A DNA stretch of 64,000 nucleotides from CAZNXJ01 sp964577115 (GTDB lineage Bacteria > Planctomycetota > Planctomycetia > Pirellulales > Pirellulaceae): the NCBI GenBank assembly GCA_964577115.1, contig CAZNXJ010000015.1:1-64000 (forward strand). The letters run 5' to 3'. Position 1 is the first letter of the stretch; each line of letters begins with the position of its first letter. Shown here one piece after another: positions 53,339-62,492 of the stretch. The notes beneath the pieces are model-generated. The model saw nothing but the letters and a program-made list of their open reading frames with translations, ran no database searches and was not told the DNA's origin. A program made the position numbers and the translations under genes.

Positions 53339-53634
53339 CCAATCCGCTCGCACGACAGCCCTACGACGACATAGCCGTCGCCGTGTTTGTTGATGTGCCG
53401 CACGGTGGCCTGGTGCGACTGCTGCAGATAAACCAGCACGATCTGCTGGTGGACGTGGAACGCATCTTCCGACTCGACACGCAGCGCGATGCCACCTAGC
53501 GACTCGTCGTGCACTTCCACCGGAACGTAGCTGCCGTCCGGTTGCACGACTAGGGCGAAGTCGGTCTCGCGTTCCTTACCAAACCGCGAGGCCTGCCGGC
53601 GATCCTCGACGACGAGCTCCTTCGGATTCTCCAT
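53335..53634 (-). CDS. PilZ-domain protein
   Basis: A 99-residue protein that is a single PilZ domain: an RxxxR motif (within DRRQASRF, residues 11-18) and DESLGG (DxSxxG, near 43-48) are the cyclic-di-GMP-binding elements. Strand pattern after these fits the PilZ beta-barrel. It probably acts as a c-di-GMP sensor, perhaps for motility given the flagellar genes in the window, though it is 13 kb from them. Its stop overlaps the end of ftsH. Confidence 0.85.
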   Translation of the reverse strand: MENPKELVVEDRRQASRFGKERETDFALVVQPDGSYVPVEVHDESLGGIALRVESEDAFHVHQQIVLVYLQQSHQATVRHINKHGDGYVVVGLSCERIG

Positions 53635-53879
53635 CCCGCTACTACTCCCCTTCCCGTTCGTTCATTGGCATTGGGAACGGCGGCCACGCGCTCGCAACGG
53701 AACGCGCGTCGCGCCCCTCTGGCAAAATTCGCACGTATTAAACGTAGGTTCGAGCCGGAATGTGTCAATTGAAGAAGCGGGGCGCGGGGGCACTTCCGCG
53801 GCAAACCACTGGCCCACCATCCGCGGGAGAGCGGGGCATGATGATCGTGAGGTTCGCGCGGGATAGTGGAGCGGGCCGT

Positions 53880-55322
53880 TTACGCCAGGATGTCGTGCAG
53901 TACGTGCGCCGTCTCGACGCCGGTCAAGCGGAAGTCGAGCCCCTGGTGCTTGACCGACAAGCGTCGGTGGTCGATGCCCAGTTGATGGAGCATCGTGGCG
54001 TGCAGATCGCGTACATGGACCGGATTTTCCACGGCATGGTAGCCCAAGTCGTCGGTCGCTCCGTACGTCATCCCACCGCGGATGCCTCCGCCAGCCATCC
54101 ACATCGAGAACCCACGAATGTGGTGGTCTCGCCCCGGCTGAGTTCCCTTACCTTGGAACATGGGCGTGCGTCCAAATTCGCCACCCCAAATGACGAGCGT
54201 TTCGTCGAGCATCCCGCGCTGTTTTAGATCCTTCACCAAGGCCGCTGTCGGGCCGTCGCAGAGCCCGCAGCACGTATGCATGTAACTGACCAGATCTCCG
54301 TGGTGGTCCCAGCCTCGGTGATACAGCTGAATGAAGCGCACGCCGCGCTCGGCCAGTCGCCGGGCGAGCAGGCAATTGGCCGCGAAGGAGCCGTCGGCCC
54401 CTTGGGTGCCGTAGGCCTCGAGCACATGGGCAGGTTCGTCCGACATGTCCATCAGCTCGGGGACGCTCGTCTGCATGCGAAAGGCCATCTCATATTGCGC
54501 GATGCGTGCTTCAACTTCCGGATCCGGATAGTTTGCCTCGCGCAGCCGGTTTAAACGCCCGACCGTGTCGACGAGCTTACGTTGCTGAGCGGACGTAATC
54601 CCTGCCGGCGTCCGCACGTAGTGGACCGGGTCGCCTTGCGAGTACAAAGGGACCCCCTGGTACTTGGAGGGAAGAAATCCGGCGCCCCACTGGCGTGACG
54701 AGATGGGCTGCGGGTTGCGCCCTCCTTCACTCGTAAGCACGACGAAGCCCGGGAGATTTTCTCCTTCGCTGCCGAGTCCATACGTGATCCAGGCGCCCAT
54801 GCTTGGACGACCTGAAATCGACGTTCCGGTGTTCATCACCGTATGTGCGGGGTCATGGTTAATCTGGTCGGTATGCATCGAGCGGATGATGCAAATTTCG
54901 TCGGCGATCTCGGCGGTGTGCGGCAGAATGTCGGCGATCTCCTGCCCCGACTCGCCATGGCGCCGAAATTTAAATTGCGGGGCAAGGCAACGCAGCTCCT
55001 GCCCCTGTAACTGCGCGATGGGCTGGCCGGCTGTGATCGACGAAGGAAAGGGCTGGCCGTCGAGTTCTGCCAACTTCGGCTTGTAGTCAAACGTTTCAAG
55101 GTGCGACGGGCCGCCCGACATGTAGAGAAAGATGACGCGGCGAGCGCGTGGTGCAAAATGCGGAAGCCCCTCCAGCGCACCGCCAATCAACGGACGTTCG
55201 GCGCGCGCCGGTGCCGCATCGCTCGCCAACAAGTTCGAGAGCGCAACGCCTCCCAATCCCAGTGCCGTTCGCTGGAGAAAGGTCCGACGCCGAACAAAAT
55301 TTCCATATTCCTCGGGGCTCAT
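53880..55322 (-). CDS. DUF1501 family protein with Tat signal
   Basis: A 480-residue protein of the DUF1501 family, which has a sulfatase/alkaline-phosphatase-like fold and is abundant in planctomycetes. A Tat signal is at the N-terminus: VRRRTFLQR followed by a hydrophobic stretch. Family blocks are seen: VIFLYMSGGPSHLETFDYKP, then IIRSMHTDQINHDPAH, and VIWGGEFGRTP with GRDHH in the C-terminal half. It starts 17 bases after the stop of the DUF1549/DUF1553 gene, the usual partner arrangement. Function is unproven; such pairs are often proposed to act in polysaccharide use. Confidence 0.93.
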   Translation of the reverse strand: MSPEEYGNFVRRRTFLQRTALGLGGVALSNLLASDAAPARAERPLIGGALEGLPHFAPRARRVIFLYMSGGPSHLETFDYKPKLAELDGQPFPSSITAGQPIAQLQGQELRCLAPQFKFRRHGESGQEIADILPHTAEIADEICIIRSMHTDQINHDPAHTVMNTGTSISGRPSMGAWITYGLGSEGENLPGFVVLTSEGGRNPQPISSRQWGAGFLPSKYQGVPLYSQGDPVHYVRTPAGITSAQQRKLVDTVGRLNRLREANYPDPEVEARIAQYEMAFRMQTSVPELMDMSDEPAHVLEAYGTQGADGSFAANCLLARRLAERGVRFIQLYHRGWDHHGDLVSYMHTCCGLCDGPTAALVKDLKQRGMLDETLVIWGGEFGRTPMFQGKGTQPGRDHHIRGFSMWMAGGGIRGGMTYGATDDLGYHAVENPVHVRDLHATMLHQLGIDHRRLSVKHQGLDFRLTGVETAHVLHDILA

Positions 55323-55339
55323 ACGTCACCACTTGGGAG

Positions 55340-57751
55340 CTAACGACGAGTGATAGTTTCATTCAAGTTGTAGACGGCTCGGGCAACGCTGGTCAGCGCG
55401 GCGAGCTGAACCCGATCGACGCCGTCCGGGACCGGGGCGAGACCGATTGCAAGGAGCTGGTCGGCCGAGGCAGGATTCTCAGCGAACGTGGCGTAATCGG
55501 CAGCATAAAGTTCGCTCAGCGCTTCCAACTCGGCCGGTTCGGCGGGGCGCGTCAACACCCGTTGCCACATCCATTCGATCTGCTGACGGGCGTCACCCGC
55601 ACGCGCCGCAACCGCCCGCGCAGCCAGCGCTCGCGCTCCCTCGACAAAGCTCGGATCATTCAGCAGCGTCAATGCGGCCAACGGTGTATTGCTGATGGGT
55701 CGCCGTACCGTGCACTCCTCGCGCGTCGGCGCATCAAAGGCTTTCAGCATGGGGTGCAGGAATTGCCGCTGCCAGTGCATGTACACCGCGCGGCGGTACT
55801 GCTGACGACCGGTATGCGCCGAGTAGGTCCGTTTTGGAAAGTTCAGGAACTGATAGTAGCCTTCCGGCTGATAAGGACGAGCGCCGACACCGCCGAACTC
55901 CCAGGACATCAGCCCACTGGATGCCAGCATGTTGTCACGGATCATTTCGGCGGGGAGGCGATATTGCGTTTGCCGAGCGAACAAGCGGTTCGCCGGGTCG
56001 CGCTGCTGTAGTTCCGGGGTCGTAATCGAGCTCTGCCGGTACGTCTGCGAAAGCACGATCGTGCGGAGCAAGCGCTTCATGTCCCAGCCGCTCGTTTGCA
56101 GCTCGACGGCAAGCCAGTCCAATAGTTCGGGATATACCGGCGGCTCGCCCTGGTTGCCGAAGTCTTCCAGCGAGTTGGATAGGCCTCCGCCAAACATCAG
56201 AAACCAGAGCCGATTCGCGAGCACGCGTGCGGTGAGCGGGTTGTCGCGGGAAACTAACCAGTTCGCAAGATCGAGGCGTGTCGGGCGACGGCCCGTGACA
56301 GAAAGCGGCGGTAGGAACGCGGGTGTTGATGGCTCGACGATGGGGCTCGTCTCGTCCATCCAGTCGCCTCGTTCGAGAACGCGAATCGGTCGAGGCTCGA
56401 TGGTTTCCACGATCATCGTGCGGCGGCCTGTTGCTTCGATCGCCTGGAGTTCAGCTCGCAGCGATTCGAGCCGCGCTGTTTGCGGACCTGTGGTTGCCGT
56501 AACCTCGGCAGCACTCGCATCGGCCGCGGCAGCGACCCTGGATAGCTCGGCAATTTCCTTCCGAAGCTCTTCCCAACGCGCGCGATGTTCGTCGAGCGGA
56601 ACGATGATTTCCGGTTCACGTTTCGTCGGCGTCGTATCGGTGGCCTGGAACGTGCGGAAGTCGTCAATGTCGGCGAAGAAGGCTGCTACCGAGTAAAAGT
56701 CGCGCTGCGTGAACGGGTCGAATTTATGGTTGTGGCACTCGGCACAAGCTAACGTCGAACCGAGCCACACCGAGCCGAAATTACGTACGCGATCGGCCGA
56801 ATACTTGGCGAGGTATTCTTTTACCTGAACGCCTCCCTCGTGGGACGTCTGGTGCACTCGGTTGTACCCCGTGGCAATGAGCTGATCGAGCGTCGGATTT
56901 TCCAGCAGGTCGCCAGCGAGCTGCTCGCGCGTGAATCGATCGAACGGCATGTTCTGGTTGAACGCGGATATCACGTAATCGCGATAGGGCGCGATGGCGT
57001 GTTCCTGATCGCCGTGATAGCCAACGGTATTCGCGTAGCGCACGAGATCCAACCAGTAGCTCGCCATGCGTTCGCCAAACTGCGGCGAAGCCAACAAGCG
57101 ATCGACGAGGCGCTCATAGGCATCCGGGGAAGTGTCGGAAGCAAATGCGGCGTAATCCTCCGGCGTCGGCGGCACACCGGTCAGATCGAAATAGATGCGG
57201 CGAACAAGCGTCACCGGATCGGCAGGCGGCGCCGGGGCGAGTCCCTCGCGGGCGAGCCCTGCGGCAATGAAGCGGTCGATCGGGTTTGCCTCCCAGCCGG
57301 CAAGCCGGGGCGCCGGAAGCGGCGGCCGGACTGGCGGGACGTACGCCCAATGGCGCGCATACGACGCGCCCTCGACGATCCATTGACGGAGCGTCGCAAT
57401 TTCCCGCTCGGTTAGTTGCTTGCCCGAGTCGGCGGGCGGCATTCGCAGACTTTCATCCTCTGCGATGATGCGTTTCAGCAATTCACTCGATTCGGGATCG
57501 CCCGGCACAATCGCCGCGTAACCGCCTCGATCGCGCTGTGCATCGGCCTCCTGATCCAACCGCAAATCAGCCTGCCGCTCGGCTTCGTCCGGGCCATGAC
57601 AGGCAAAGCACTTGTCTGAAAGAATGGGGCGAACGTCGCGATGGAACCGTAATGCTTCGGCATCGGTTTGGCCCCGCGCCGCTGGAATAACCAGGCCGAA
57701 GGCGACAACGAACGTCACGACGGCAGTCGGTCTCGCGCCAGTCATGGGCAA
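55340..57751 (-). CDS. Secreted DUF1549/DUF1553 protein with planctomycete cytochrome C domain
   Basis: An 803-residue exported protein with a signal peptide (residues 1-28). The PSCyt1 domain has a heme-binding motif Cys48-x2-Cys51-His52 (CFACHG) and a possible distal Met104 in LRMPP. DUF1549 follows (about 155-370) and contains a second CxxCH at Cys336-x2-Cys339-His340 (CAECHNHKFDP). DUF1553 occupies about 480-750, with RLDLANWLVSRDNPLTARV near its start. A coiled region lies between them (about 385-440). These proteins are a planctomycete hallmark; the biochemical role is unknown. Operon with DUF1501. Confidence 0.94.
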   Translation of the reverse strand: MPMTGARPTAVVTFVVAFGLVIPAARGQTDAEALRFHRDVRPILSDKCFACHGPDEAERQADLRLDQEADAQRDRGGYAAIVPGDPESSELLKRIIAEDESLRMPPADSGKQLTEREIATLRQWIVEGASYARHWAYVPPVRPPLPAPRLAGWEANPIDRFIAAGLAREGLAPAPPADPVTLVRRIYFDLTGVPPTPEDYAAFASDTSPDAYERLVDRLLASPQFGERMASYWLDLVRYANTVGYHGDQEHAIAPYRDYVISAFNQNMPFDRFTREQLAGDLLENPTLDQLIATGYNRVHQTSHEGGVQVKEYLAKYSADRVRNFGSVWLGSTLACAECHNHKFDPFTQRDFYSVAAFFADIDDFRTFQATDTTPTKREPEIIVPLDEHRARWEELRKEIAELSRVAAAADASAAEVTATTGPQTARLESLRAELQAIEATGRRTMIVETIEPRPIRVLERGDWMDETSPIVEPSTPAFLPPLSVTGRRPTRLDLANWLVSRDNPLTARVLANRLWFLMFGGGLSNSLEDFGNQGEPPVYPELLDWLAVELQTSGWDMKRLLRTIVLSQTYRQSSITTPELQQRDPANRLFARQTQYRLPAEMIRDNMLASSGLMSWEFGGVGARPYQPEGYYQFLNFPKRTYSAHTGRQQYRRAVYMHWQRQFLHPMLKAFDAPTREECTVRRPISNTPLAALTLLNDPSFVEGARALAARAVAARAGDARQQIEWMWQRVLTRPAEPAELEALSELYAADYATFAENPASADQLLAIGLAPVPDGVDRVQLAALTSVARAVYNLNETITRR

Positions 57752-57894
57752 ATGTCACCGTTCTCAGTTGCTGGGGATCCGCCATCAAGGTCGCTCGGCG
57801 GCATGGCCGCGAGTGACGTCTGCAATCATTGCATTGGCTCCGAGTTTATCATGCGATCCAGATCAACGCGAACTCGCCGCCGTGTTCAAAATGA

Positions 57895-57922
57895 TTGCTT
57901 TTAACGCGGTCTCTGCTAGGAT
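57895..57922 (+). promoter_or_regulatory. Candidate promoter of the zinc-ribbon/symporter unit
   Basis: TTGCTT (57895-57900) and TAGGAT (57917-57922) are 16 bases apart in an AT-richer stretch. Transcription would start near 57930, giving a leader of about 115 bases before the small gene at 58044. Confidence 0.4.
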
Positions 57923-58043
57923 GACCGCCGCGCGCCGTGTCGAGCAAAGCCGCCGGCTTTGCCGCTCGGTGTGACGAGACCCCGGTGCCGGTCACGTACC
58001 TGTGATAAGCGCCCCGGGACCTATTGACGAGGAGCATGGTGCG

Positions 58044-58163
58044 ATGGGAATTCGGCCTCGAACCCGGCGTGCTCGTCTTCGGAAACGCCGTCGCTGTGCA
58101 AATTGCGGTCGGAAAACTCCACGCTGGCGAAAGCGTTGCCGAGCCTGCCATCGCGCGATTTAG
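58044..58163 (+). CDS. Small basic zinc-ribbon-like protein (39 residues)
   Basis: A very short gene: 39 residues, about half Arg or Lys, with two CxxC pairs (CANC at 18-21 and CRAC at 32-35) separated by ten residues, the geometry of a small zinc ribbon. AGGAG (58030-58034) lies 9 bases before the ATG. The symporter start codon follows 35 bases after its stop, with its own GGAG. A second ATG at 58036 in another frame is only one base from the AGGAG and is not usable. The charge and Cys spacing suggest nucleic-acid or ribosome binding, but this is inference; I know no named homolog. Confidence 0.6.
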   Translation: MGIRPRTRRARLRKRRRCANCGRKTPRWRKRCRACHRAI

Positions 58164-58198
58164 CAACGCCTTCGTGAACAACCGGAGCACCTGGTTCG

Positions 58199-59728
58199 GT
58201 GAACTTGGCCATCGGTCCGATCGACGGATTCATCCTGGCGCTGTATCTGGCGGCAGTCGCGCTGATCGGTGTTTGGGTGGGCCGTGGCCAAAGGTCGCTG
58301 GACGACTATCTGCTCGGCGGTCGTGAACTTCCCTGGTGGGCCGTGCTCGGCTCGATCGTCGCCACGGAAACCAGCACAGCGACGTTTCTCAGCGTCCCTG
58401 GACTCGCCTACAAGACCGACGGTGGCGATTTGCGTTTCCTGCAATTGCCGCTGGGGTTCTTTGTGGGTCGAGTGCTCGTCGCCGCGTTGCTGCTGCCGCA
58501 GTATTTTCGCGGCGAGCTCTTCACGGCCTATCAGGTACTCGAACAGCGATTCGGCGGGGCGACGAAGATAACTGCCTCTGGGTTATTTCTCGTCACACGC
58601 AACGTGGCCGACGGACTCCGCTTGTTCCTCGCAGCTTTCGTGCTGCAACAGGTGCTGGGAATCCCCCTTTCGACGTCAATCATCCTCATGGGCGTCGTGA
58701 CAATCATCTACACAATGGTCGGAGGCATGAAGTCCGTCGTTTGGAATGACTGCCTTCAGCTCGTGGTCTATCTTGTCGGTGCCGGACTGGCGCTACTGGT
58801 CGCGTTTCAGCGCCTGCCGGGAGGATTCGATCAAGTCCTCCAATACGGAGCCGTTCATGACAAGTGGCGCGTGTTTGATTTTGGATTCGATTTCACGAAG
58901 CCCTACACATTTTGGGCAGGGCTGATCGGGGGAACGTTCCTCTCGATGGGCACGCATGGCGCCGACCAGATGATGGTCCAGCGTTTATTGGGAGCTCGCA
59001 GCCAGGGCGAAGCGCGCCGCGCGTTGGTACTGAGCGGCGTGGCGGTGCTGCTTCAGTTTGCCCTATTCCTGTTTGTAGGCGTCACGCTCGCAACGTTTTT
59101 CGATACATTTCCACCCGCGCGCCCCTTCCAGGCCGACGACGAAGTGTTTGCCCGGTTCATTGTCCAGTACATGCCCGTCGGAATTGTGGGCGTCACGTTG
59201 GCGGCCGTGTTCGCGGCCGCGATGTCAACGCTATCGAGCTCCCTCAACTCATCCGTCTCGGCCGCCATGAATGATTTTTATCTTGCGGGCAAGCCGCAGG
59301 AACAGGACGAGCACCGACTACTCCGCCGCTCTCGCCAGCTGACTTTGTTGTTCGGTCTGGTGCAAATCACCGTGGCAATTGCCGGCCCGTACTTCGTTCA
59401 AAGTGTCGTCAACGACGTGCTAGCGATCGCGGGATTCACGACCGGGATCATCCTGGGCGTGTTCTTCCTGGGCGTCCTGACACGCGATGTCGATCAGCGC
59501 TCGGCGCTCGTCGGTCTACTCACCGGCCTGATTTTGATGAGCTGGCTCAAGTTTGGGCCACAGATCTACTCCTTATTCGGCCTCGCGTTTGAACCCTCGG
59601 GCTGGCAGCGTCTCCACCTGCTCGCCTGGCCCTATTACACCATCGTCGGAGCCGTCACGACGTTCCTGGTCGGTTGGCTTACCGCGCGCTTTACTCGCCC
59701 TACCTCTCAACCGCTCGTTGCGGCCTAG
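58199..59728 (+). CDS. Sodium:solute symporter (SSS family)
   Basis: A 509-residue transporter with about 13 membrane helices, starting at the GTG at 58199 (GGAG at 58184-58187). RSLDDYLLGGRELPWWAVLGSIVATETSTATFL in pieces is the SSS family N-terminal block, with the unwound helix 1 and Na+ site; TIIYTMVGGMKSVVWNDCLQ and AAAMSTLSSSLNSSVSAAMND (the Na2-site helix with paired Ser) follow. Substrate cannot be told from sequence; relatives carry sugars, sialic acid or carboxylates. It converges on the hydrolase gene, 36 bases away. Confidence 0.92.
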   Translation: MNLAIGPIDGFILALYLAAVALIGVWVGRGQRSLDDYLLGGRELPWWAVLGSIVATETSTATFLSVPGLAYKTDGGDLRFLQLPLGFFVGRVLVAALLLPQYFRGELFTAYQVLEQRFGGATKITASGLFLVTRNVADGLRLFLAAFVLQQVLGIPLSTSIILMGVVTIIYTMVGGMKSVVWNDCLQLVVYLVGAGLALLVAFQRLPGGFDQVLQYGAVHDKWRVFDFGFDFTKPYTFWAGLIGGTFLSMGTHGADQMMVQRLLGARSQGEARRALVLSGVAVLLQFALFLFVGVTLATFFDTFPPARPFQADDEVFARFIVQYMPVGIVGVTLAAVFAAAMSTLSSSLNSSVSAAMNDFYLAGKPQEQDEHRLLRRSRQLTLLFGLVQITVAIAGPYFVQSVVNDVLAIAGFTTGIILGVFFLGVLTRDVDQRSALVGLLTGLILMSWLKFGPQIYSLFGLAFEPSGWQRLHLLAWPYYTIVGAVTTFLVGWLTARFTRPTSQPLVAA

Positions 59729-59764
59729 GAGCAAGCTCTGCGCTGATCGACCTTGGCGACACCA

Positions 59765-60781
59765 TCAGTCGGCCGACGCGGACGGTGGGTCCGCGACAGC
59801 GAAGAACTGCGCCGCGCGTTCGAGCGCATTGGGGAGAAAGCGAATTACGGAATAATGCCCGCCCGGATACCACACAATTTCGGGCTCGCCAAACGCTTGC
59901 CAGAGCGCGTCGGTGCAAGCGCGCGGGATGACTTCGTCGTCGAGTGCGTTGAGCATCAGGATGCGTTTGCCGCGGGCGTACTGCGCATGCGTGACGGGGT
60001 CGATGCTGTTAAGTACTTTCAGAAACGCCTCGCGATCGCCCCCCTGTTCGCTCCAGCGCTGCCGTACACGCTCGAGTTCGGGAGATTCGACGGCCACGCG
60101 GGCCATATCGCCGCCGGCCAGCAGCAAACATGCCTGCGTTAGACGGGGCTCGGCCGTGATGGCGAGCGCTCCGGTGATTCCGCCCAGGCTGATACCGAAC
60201 ACGCCGAGCCGATCGGCGTCGACCTCGCCGCGGGCCCCCAGCCACGCAGTCGCTCGGCGAATATCCAAAATCGCTTGCCGCATGCCGTCGAACGTCTCTT
60301 GCGGATCGGCGCTGATCATCCGCCGATTTACCATCGGGTCACGCCGAGGTCCGTAATATGGCATTTTAAGAAAGAGCGCGGGACAACCTTTTTGAGCGAG
60401 TGCGATGCAGAACAAGCGCGAGAGAGGAAAGTCGCCGCCAAGGATATGCAGCACGATCACCGCGGGCCGCTTGCCGGCCCCGCGCGGCTGGAAGTATTCG
60501 CAGTGCACCGTATTGTTCACCGCGACGGGGCTCTCGACGGGCGACGGGAATTGGACATCCCATACATCGACGCCCGTAACATCGCTCGTCATAGGCCGCA
60601 TTTCGAACGGAAAATGATGCACGTCAAGCCGAAAGATTTCGGGGACCGCATCCTCGCGCACCGGAACAAACGCCACTTCGCCCGTCACAACGGCGCTCGC
60701 GTCCCCAGCCCTCGCGGCGACGGCGGAGCCAAGCAGCAGGGCAGACGTTAACAAAATCCGAGAAAATTTCGGTTGCGTCAT
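59765..60781 (-). CDS. Secreted alpha/beta hydrolase, esterase-like
   Basis: A 338-residue protein with a signal peptide (cleavage about residue 25, AARAG). The alpha/beta-hydrolase core shows the oxyanion region VIVLHILGGD, nucleophile Ser198 in FGISLGG, acid Asp281 or Asp282 in LNALDDEVIP, and His309 in YPGGHYSV. This fits the dienelactone-hydrolase/acetyl-xylan-esterase-like group. Substrate is unknown. It lies next to a solute symporter on the opposite strand; a role in releasing a transported compound is possible but speculative. Confidence 0.85.
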   Translation of the reverse strand: MTQPKFSRILLTSALLLGSAVAARAGDASAVVTGEVAFVPVREDAVPEIFRLDVHHFPFEMRPMTSDVTGVDVWDVQFPSPVESPVAVNNTVHCEYFQPRGAGKRPAVIVLHILGGDFPLSRLFCIALAQKGCPALFLKMPYYGPRRDPMVNRRMISADPQETFDGMRQAILDIRRATAWLGARGEVDADRLGVFGISLGGITGALAITAEPRLTQACLLLAGGDMARVAVESPELERVRQRWSEQGGDREAFLKVLNSIDPVTHAQYARGKRILMLNALDDEVIPRACTDALWQAFGEPEIVWYPGGHYSVIRFLPNALERAAQFFAVADPPSASAD

Positions 60782-61232
60782 AACTTCCTACTCGAGGTGA
60801 TGATGCGTCACGACGTGTCGAGCTAAAGGCGGCGCTAACGCTCGTCCAGCCCAGGCCCGTTCCTCGATACGGCGTCGGGGCGAGAGCCGGTTCGCTCGAT
60901 CATACCGTGTCCGGGATATTTTCGTCATCGCGCATGCCCGCCCAAGCAGGCTAATGTCTCTGGCGAAGGCACGGGTACACAGCTTTCCATTCACGAAGCT
61001 TGTCGAGCGCCGAGCGGGGGAAACACCGCAAGGTTTTCGCAGTTTGCCCACACAGAACGCAAACCGGCGCGGCACCTCGGCTCGCGTCGCTTTACCGCTC
61101 ATTTCAGTAAATACCGTGTCTTGCGGAGTCCGATCACAATCCCTAGGTCCGCCAAGGCGGCGGATTTCGAGGTGCCCGCGCACCATCAAATCGGAAATTC
61201 GTTTAAGCGTATGGATCCGCAGGAGGACCTGG
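60782..61232. other. Intergenic region upstream of the Cys-rich outer-membrane protein gene
   Basis: About 450 bases between divergent genes. Both strands have open frames of 90-170 codons, but they lack ribosome binding sites and recognisable domains. A small hairpin (CCGCC AA GGCGG) lies near 61150-61162. AGGAGG at 61221-61226 is a perfect ribosome binding site for the gene at 61233. No promoter pair is convincing. Confidence 0.5.
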
Positions 61233-62342
61233 ATGTCCACGCGAATCACTTGGCGACTTAGGTCGTCACTCACCCGAATACTCGGCGCCGGACTGCTCGT
61301 CATGACGGCTCAAGGCGTGGACGCAGCGCCTTGCGATTGCGGCTGCGCGCCACGCTACTCGTCGGCATGCGGCTGTGCGTCTTGCGGCGACTACGGAGGG
61401 CAGCCTTCCAAGGGCAAGGGCTATGACTCGGGAGCGTCAGAAGGGGAAACGCCCGACTTCCCGGGGAGCGATCTCCAAATTGACGAGACGTTCGCCGCGC
61501 TCACTGGCTCGAACTTCGCCGTGTCCGATATGGCCAACGACGGAGGTGGCTATATCGACTACGCGGTCGTCGGCAACTTTATCCGCATTCGCGGCGACGC
61601 GGCGTACAACAACCCGGTGCCGGACCGCGCCGAGTTCTTCTACCCGCAATGCGGACTCGTAGGACCGCCGCTTCCGGAAACCGGTGTCGACTATCAGGAA
61701 CTCTCGGCCTATCTCGAATTGGCATTTACCGACCGGTTCTCCGCGTTCATTGAAACTCCGATCCGGTTCGTCAATCCCGAAGTGAATGCGAATCATGCGG
61801 GATTTTCTGACCTGATCACCGGCTTCAAGTACGCGCTGATCGCCTGCCCGGATGAGTACCTGACCTTCCAGTTCAAGGTCTATGCTCCGACAGGTGACGA
61901 ACGTGCGGGGCTCGGTACCGGCCATACAAGCCTCGAACCGGGTGTCCTCTATTACCGCCGCTGGTCCGACCGGATCACCTTGTTCGGCGAATTCCGCGAT
62001 TGGATCCCGATCGACGGTTCGGAGCTCAATGGCGAGAACTACGCTGGCAACGTCCTGCGATATGGTGCGGGCTTCGGCTACGACATCTTCAATTGCACGA
62101 CCCGTTGCGATTCGCAGCGTCTGACGCTGGTTACCGAATTCGTCGGCTGGACGATCCTCGACGGTCTCGGCTTCGATGGACAGCGGTTCTTCGATGCGAC
62201 CAACGACACGATCGTCAACGGCAAGTTCGGCGCCCGCTACTCGCTCAACGGCCACAGCTTCTACGCCGGTTACGGGCACGCCCTGACCGGGGATACGTGG
62301 TACGAGGACATTGCACGTCTCGAGTACCGATTTGCCTTCTAA
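61233..62342 (+). CDS. Putative outer-membrane beta-barrel protein with Cys-rich N-terminus
   Basis: A 369-residue exported protein. AGGAGG lies 6 bases before the ATG at 61233, so the in-frame extension to 60954 is rejected. A signal peptide (residues 1-32) is followed by a Cys/Gly-rich segment with Cys34, 36, 38, 46, 48 and 51, then a linker. From about residue 110 alternating strands with aromatic girdles and a terminal Phe (RLEYRFAF) indicate an outer-membrane beta-barrel; segments such as DRFSAFIETPIRFVNPE and LTFQFKVYAPTGDE resemble transporter-like barrel families. A strong terminator follows. Function unknown. Confidence 0.78.
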   Translation: MSTRITWRLRSSLTRILGAGLLVMTAQGVDAAPCDCGCAPRYSSACGCASCGDYGGQPSKGKGYDSGASEGETPDFPGSDLQIDETFAALTGSNFAVSDMANDGGGYIDYAVVGNFIRIRGDAAYNNPVPDRAEFFYPQCGLVGPPLPETGVDYQELSAYLELAFTDRFSAFIETPIRFVNPEVNANHAGFSDLITGFKYALIACPDEYLTFQFKVYAPTGDERAGLGTGHTSLEPGVLYYRRWSDRITLFGEFRDWIPIDGSELNGENYAGNVLRYGAGFGYDIFNCTTRCDSQRLTLVTEFVGWTILDGLGFDGQRFFDATNDTIVNGKFGARYSLNGHSFYAGYGHALTGDTWYEDIARLEYRFAF

Positions 62343-62399
62343 CGGCGACGCTCCGAGCCGCAAAACCCGCGGCCCGAAGCCACCGCATCACAAACCCAT

Positions 62400-62463
62400 A
62401 GCAAAGGCGCGGGCCGGCGGCGCGGATCAGCATCCGCGCCCCGGTTCCGCGCCCTTGCTTTTT
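62400..62463 (+). terminator. Rho-independent terminator with nested hairpin
   Basis: An outer stem pairs AGCAA with TTGCT and GGCGCGG with CCGCGCC, enclosing an inner perfect 9-bp hairpin (GGCGCGGAT, loop CAGC, ATCCGCGCC at 62419-62440). A run of five Ts ends the structure. It follows the outer-membrane protein gene by 58 bases and lies between convergent genes. Confidence 0.85.
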
Positions 62464-62492
62464 GTTGTGGGCGTCTCGAGCGTCCGCTGCGG

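Noticed and set aside
55148..56011. A 287-codon plus-strand frame across the DUF1501/DUF1549 junction
   Set aside because: It is antisense to two well-supported genes; the translation is Arg-rich and domainless.
58021..58233. Minus-strand 70-codon frame opposite the zinc-ribbon gene
   Set aside because: It has no ribosome binding site and overlaps the symporter start; the plus-strand frame has the Cys motif and AGGAG.
60788..61303. A 171-codon minus-strand frame overlapping the start of the outer-membrane protein gene
   Set aside because: It has no domain and no ribosome binding site, and it conflicts with a gene that has a perfect AGGAGG.
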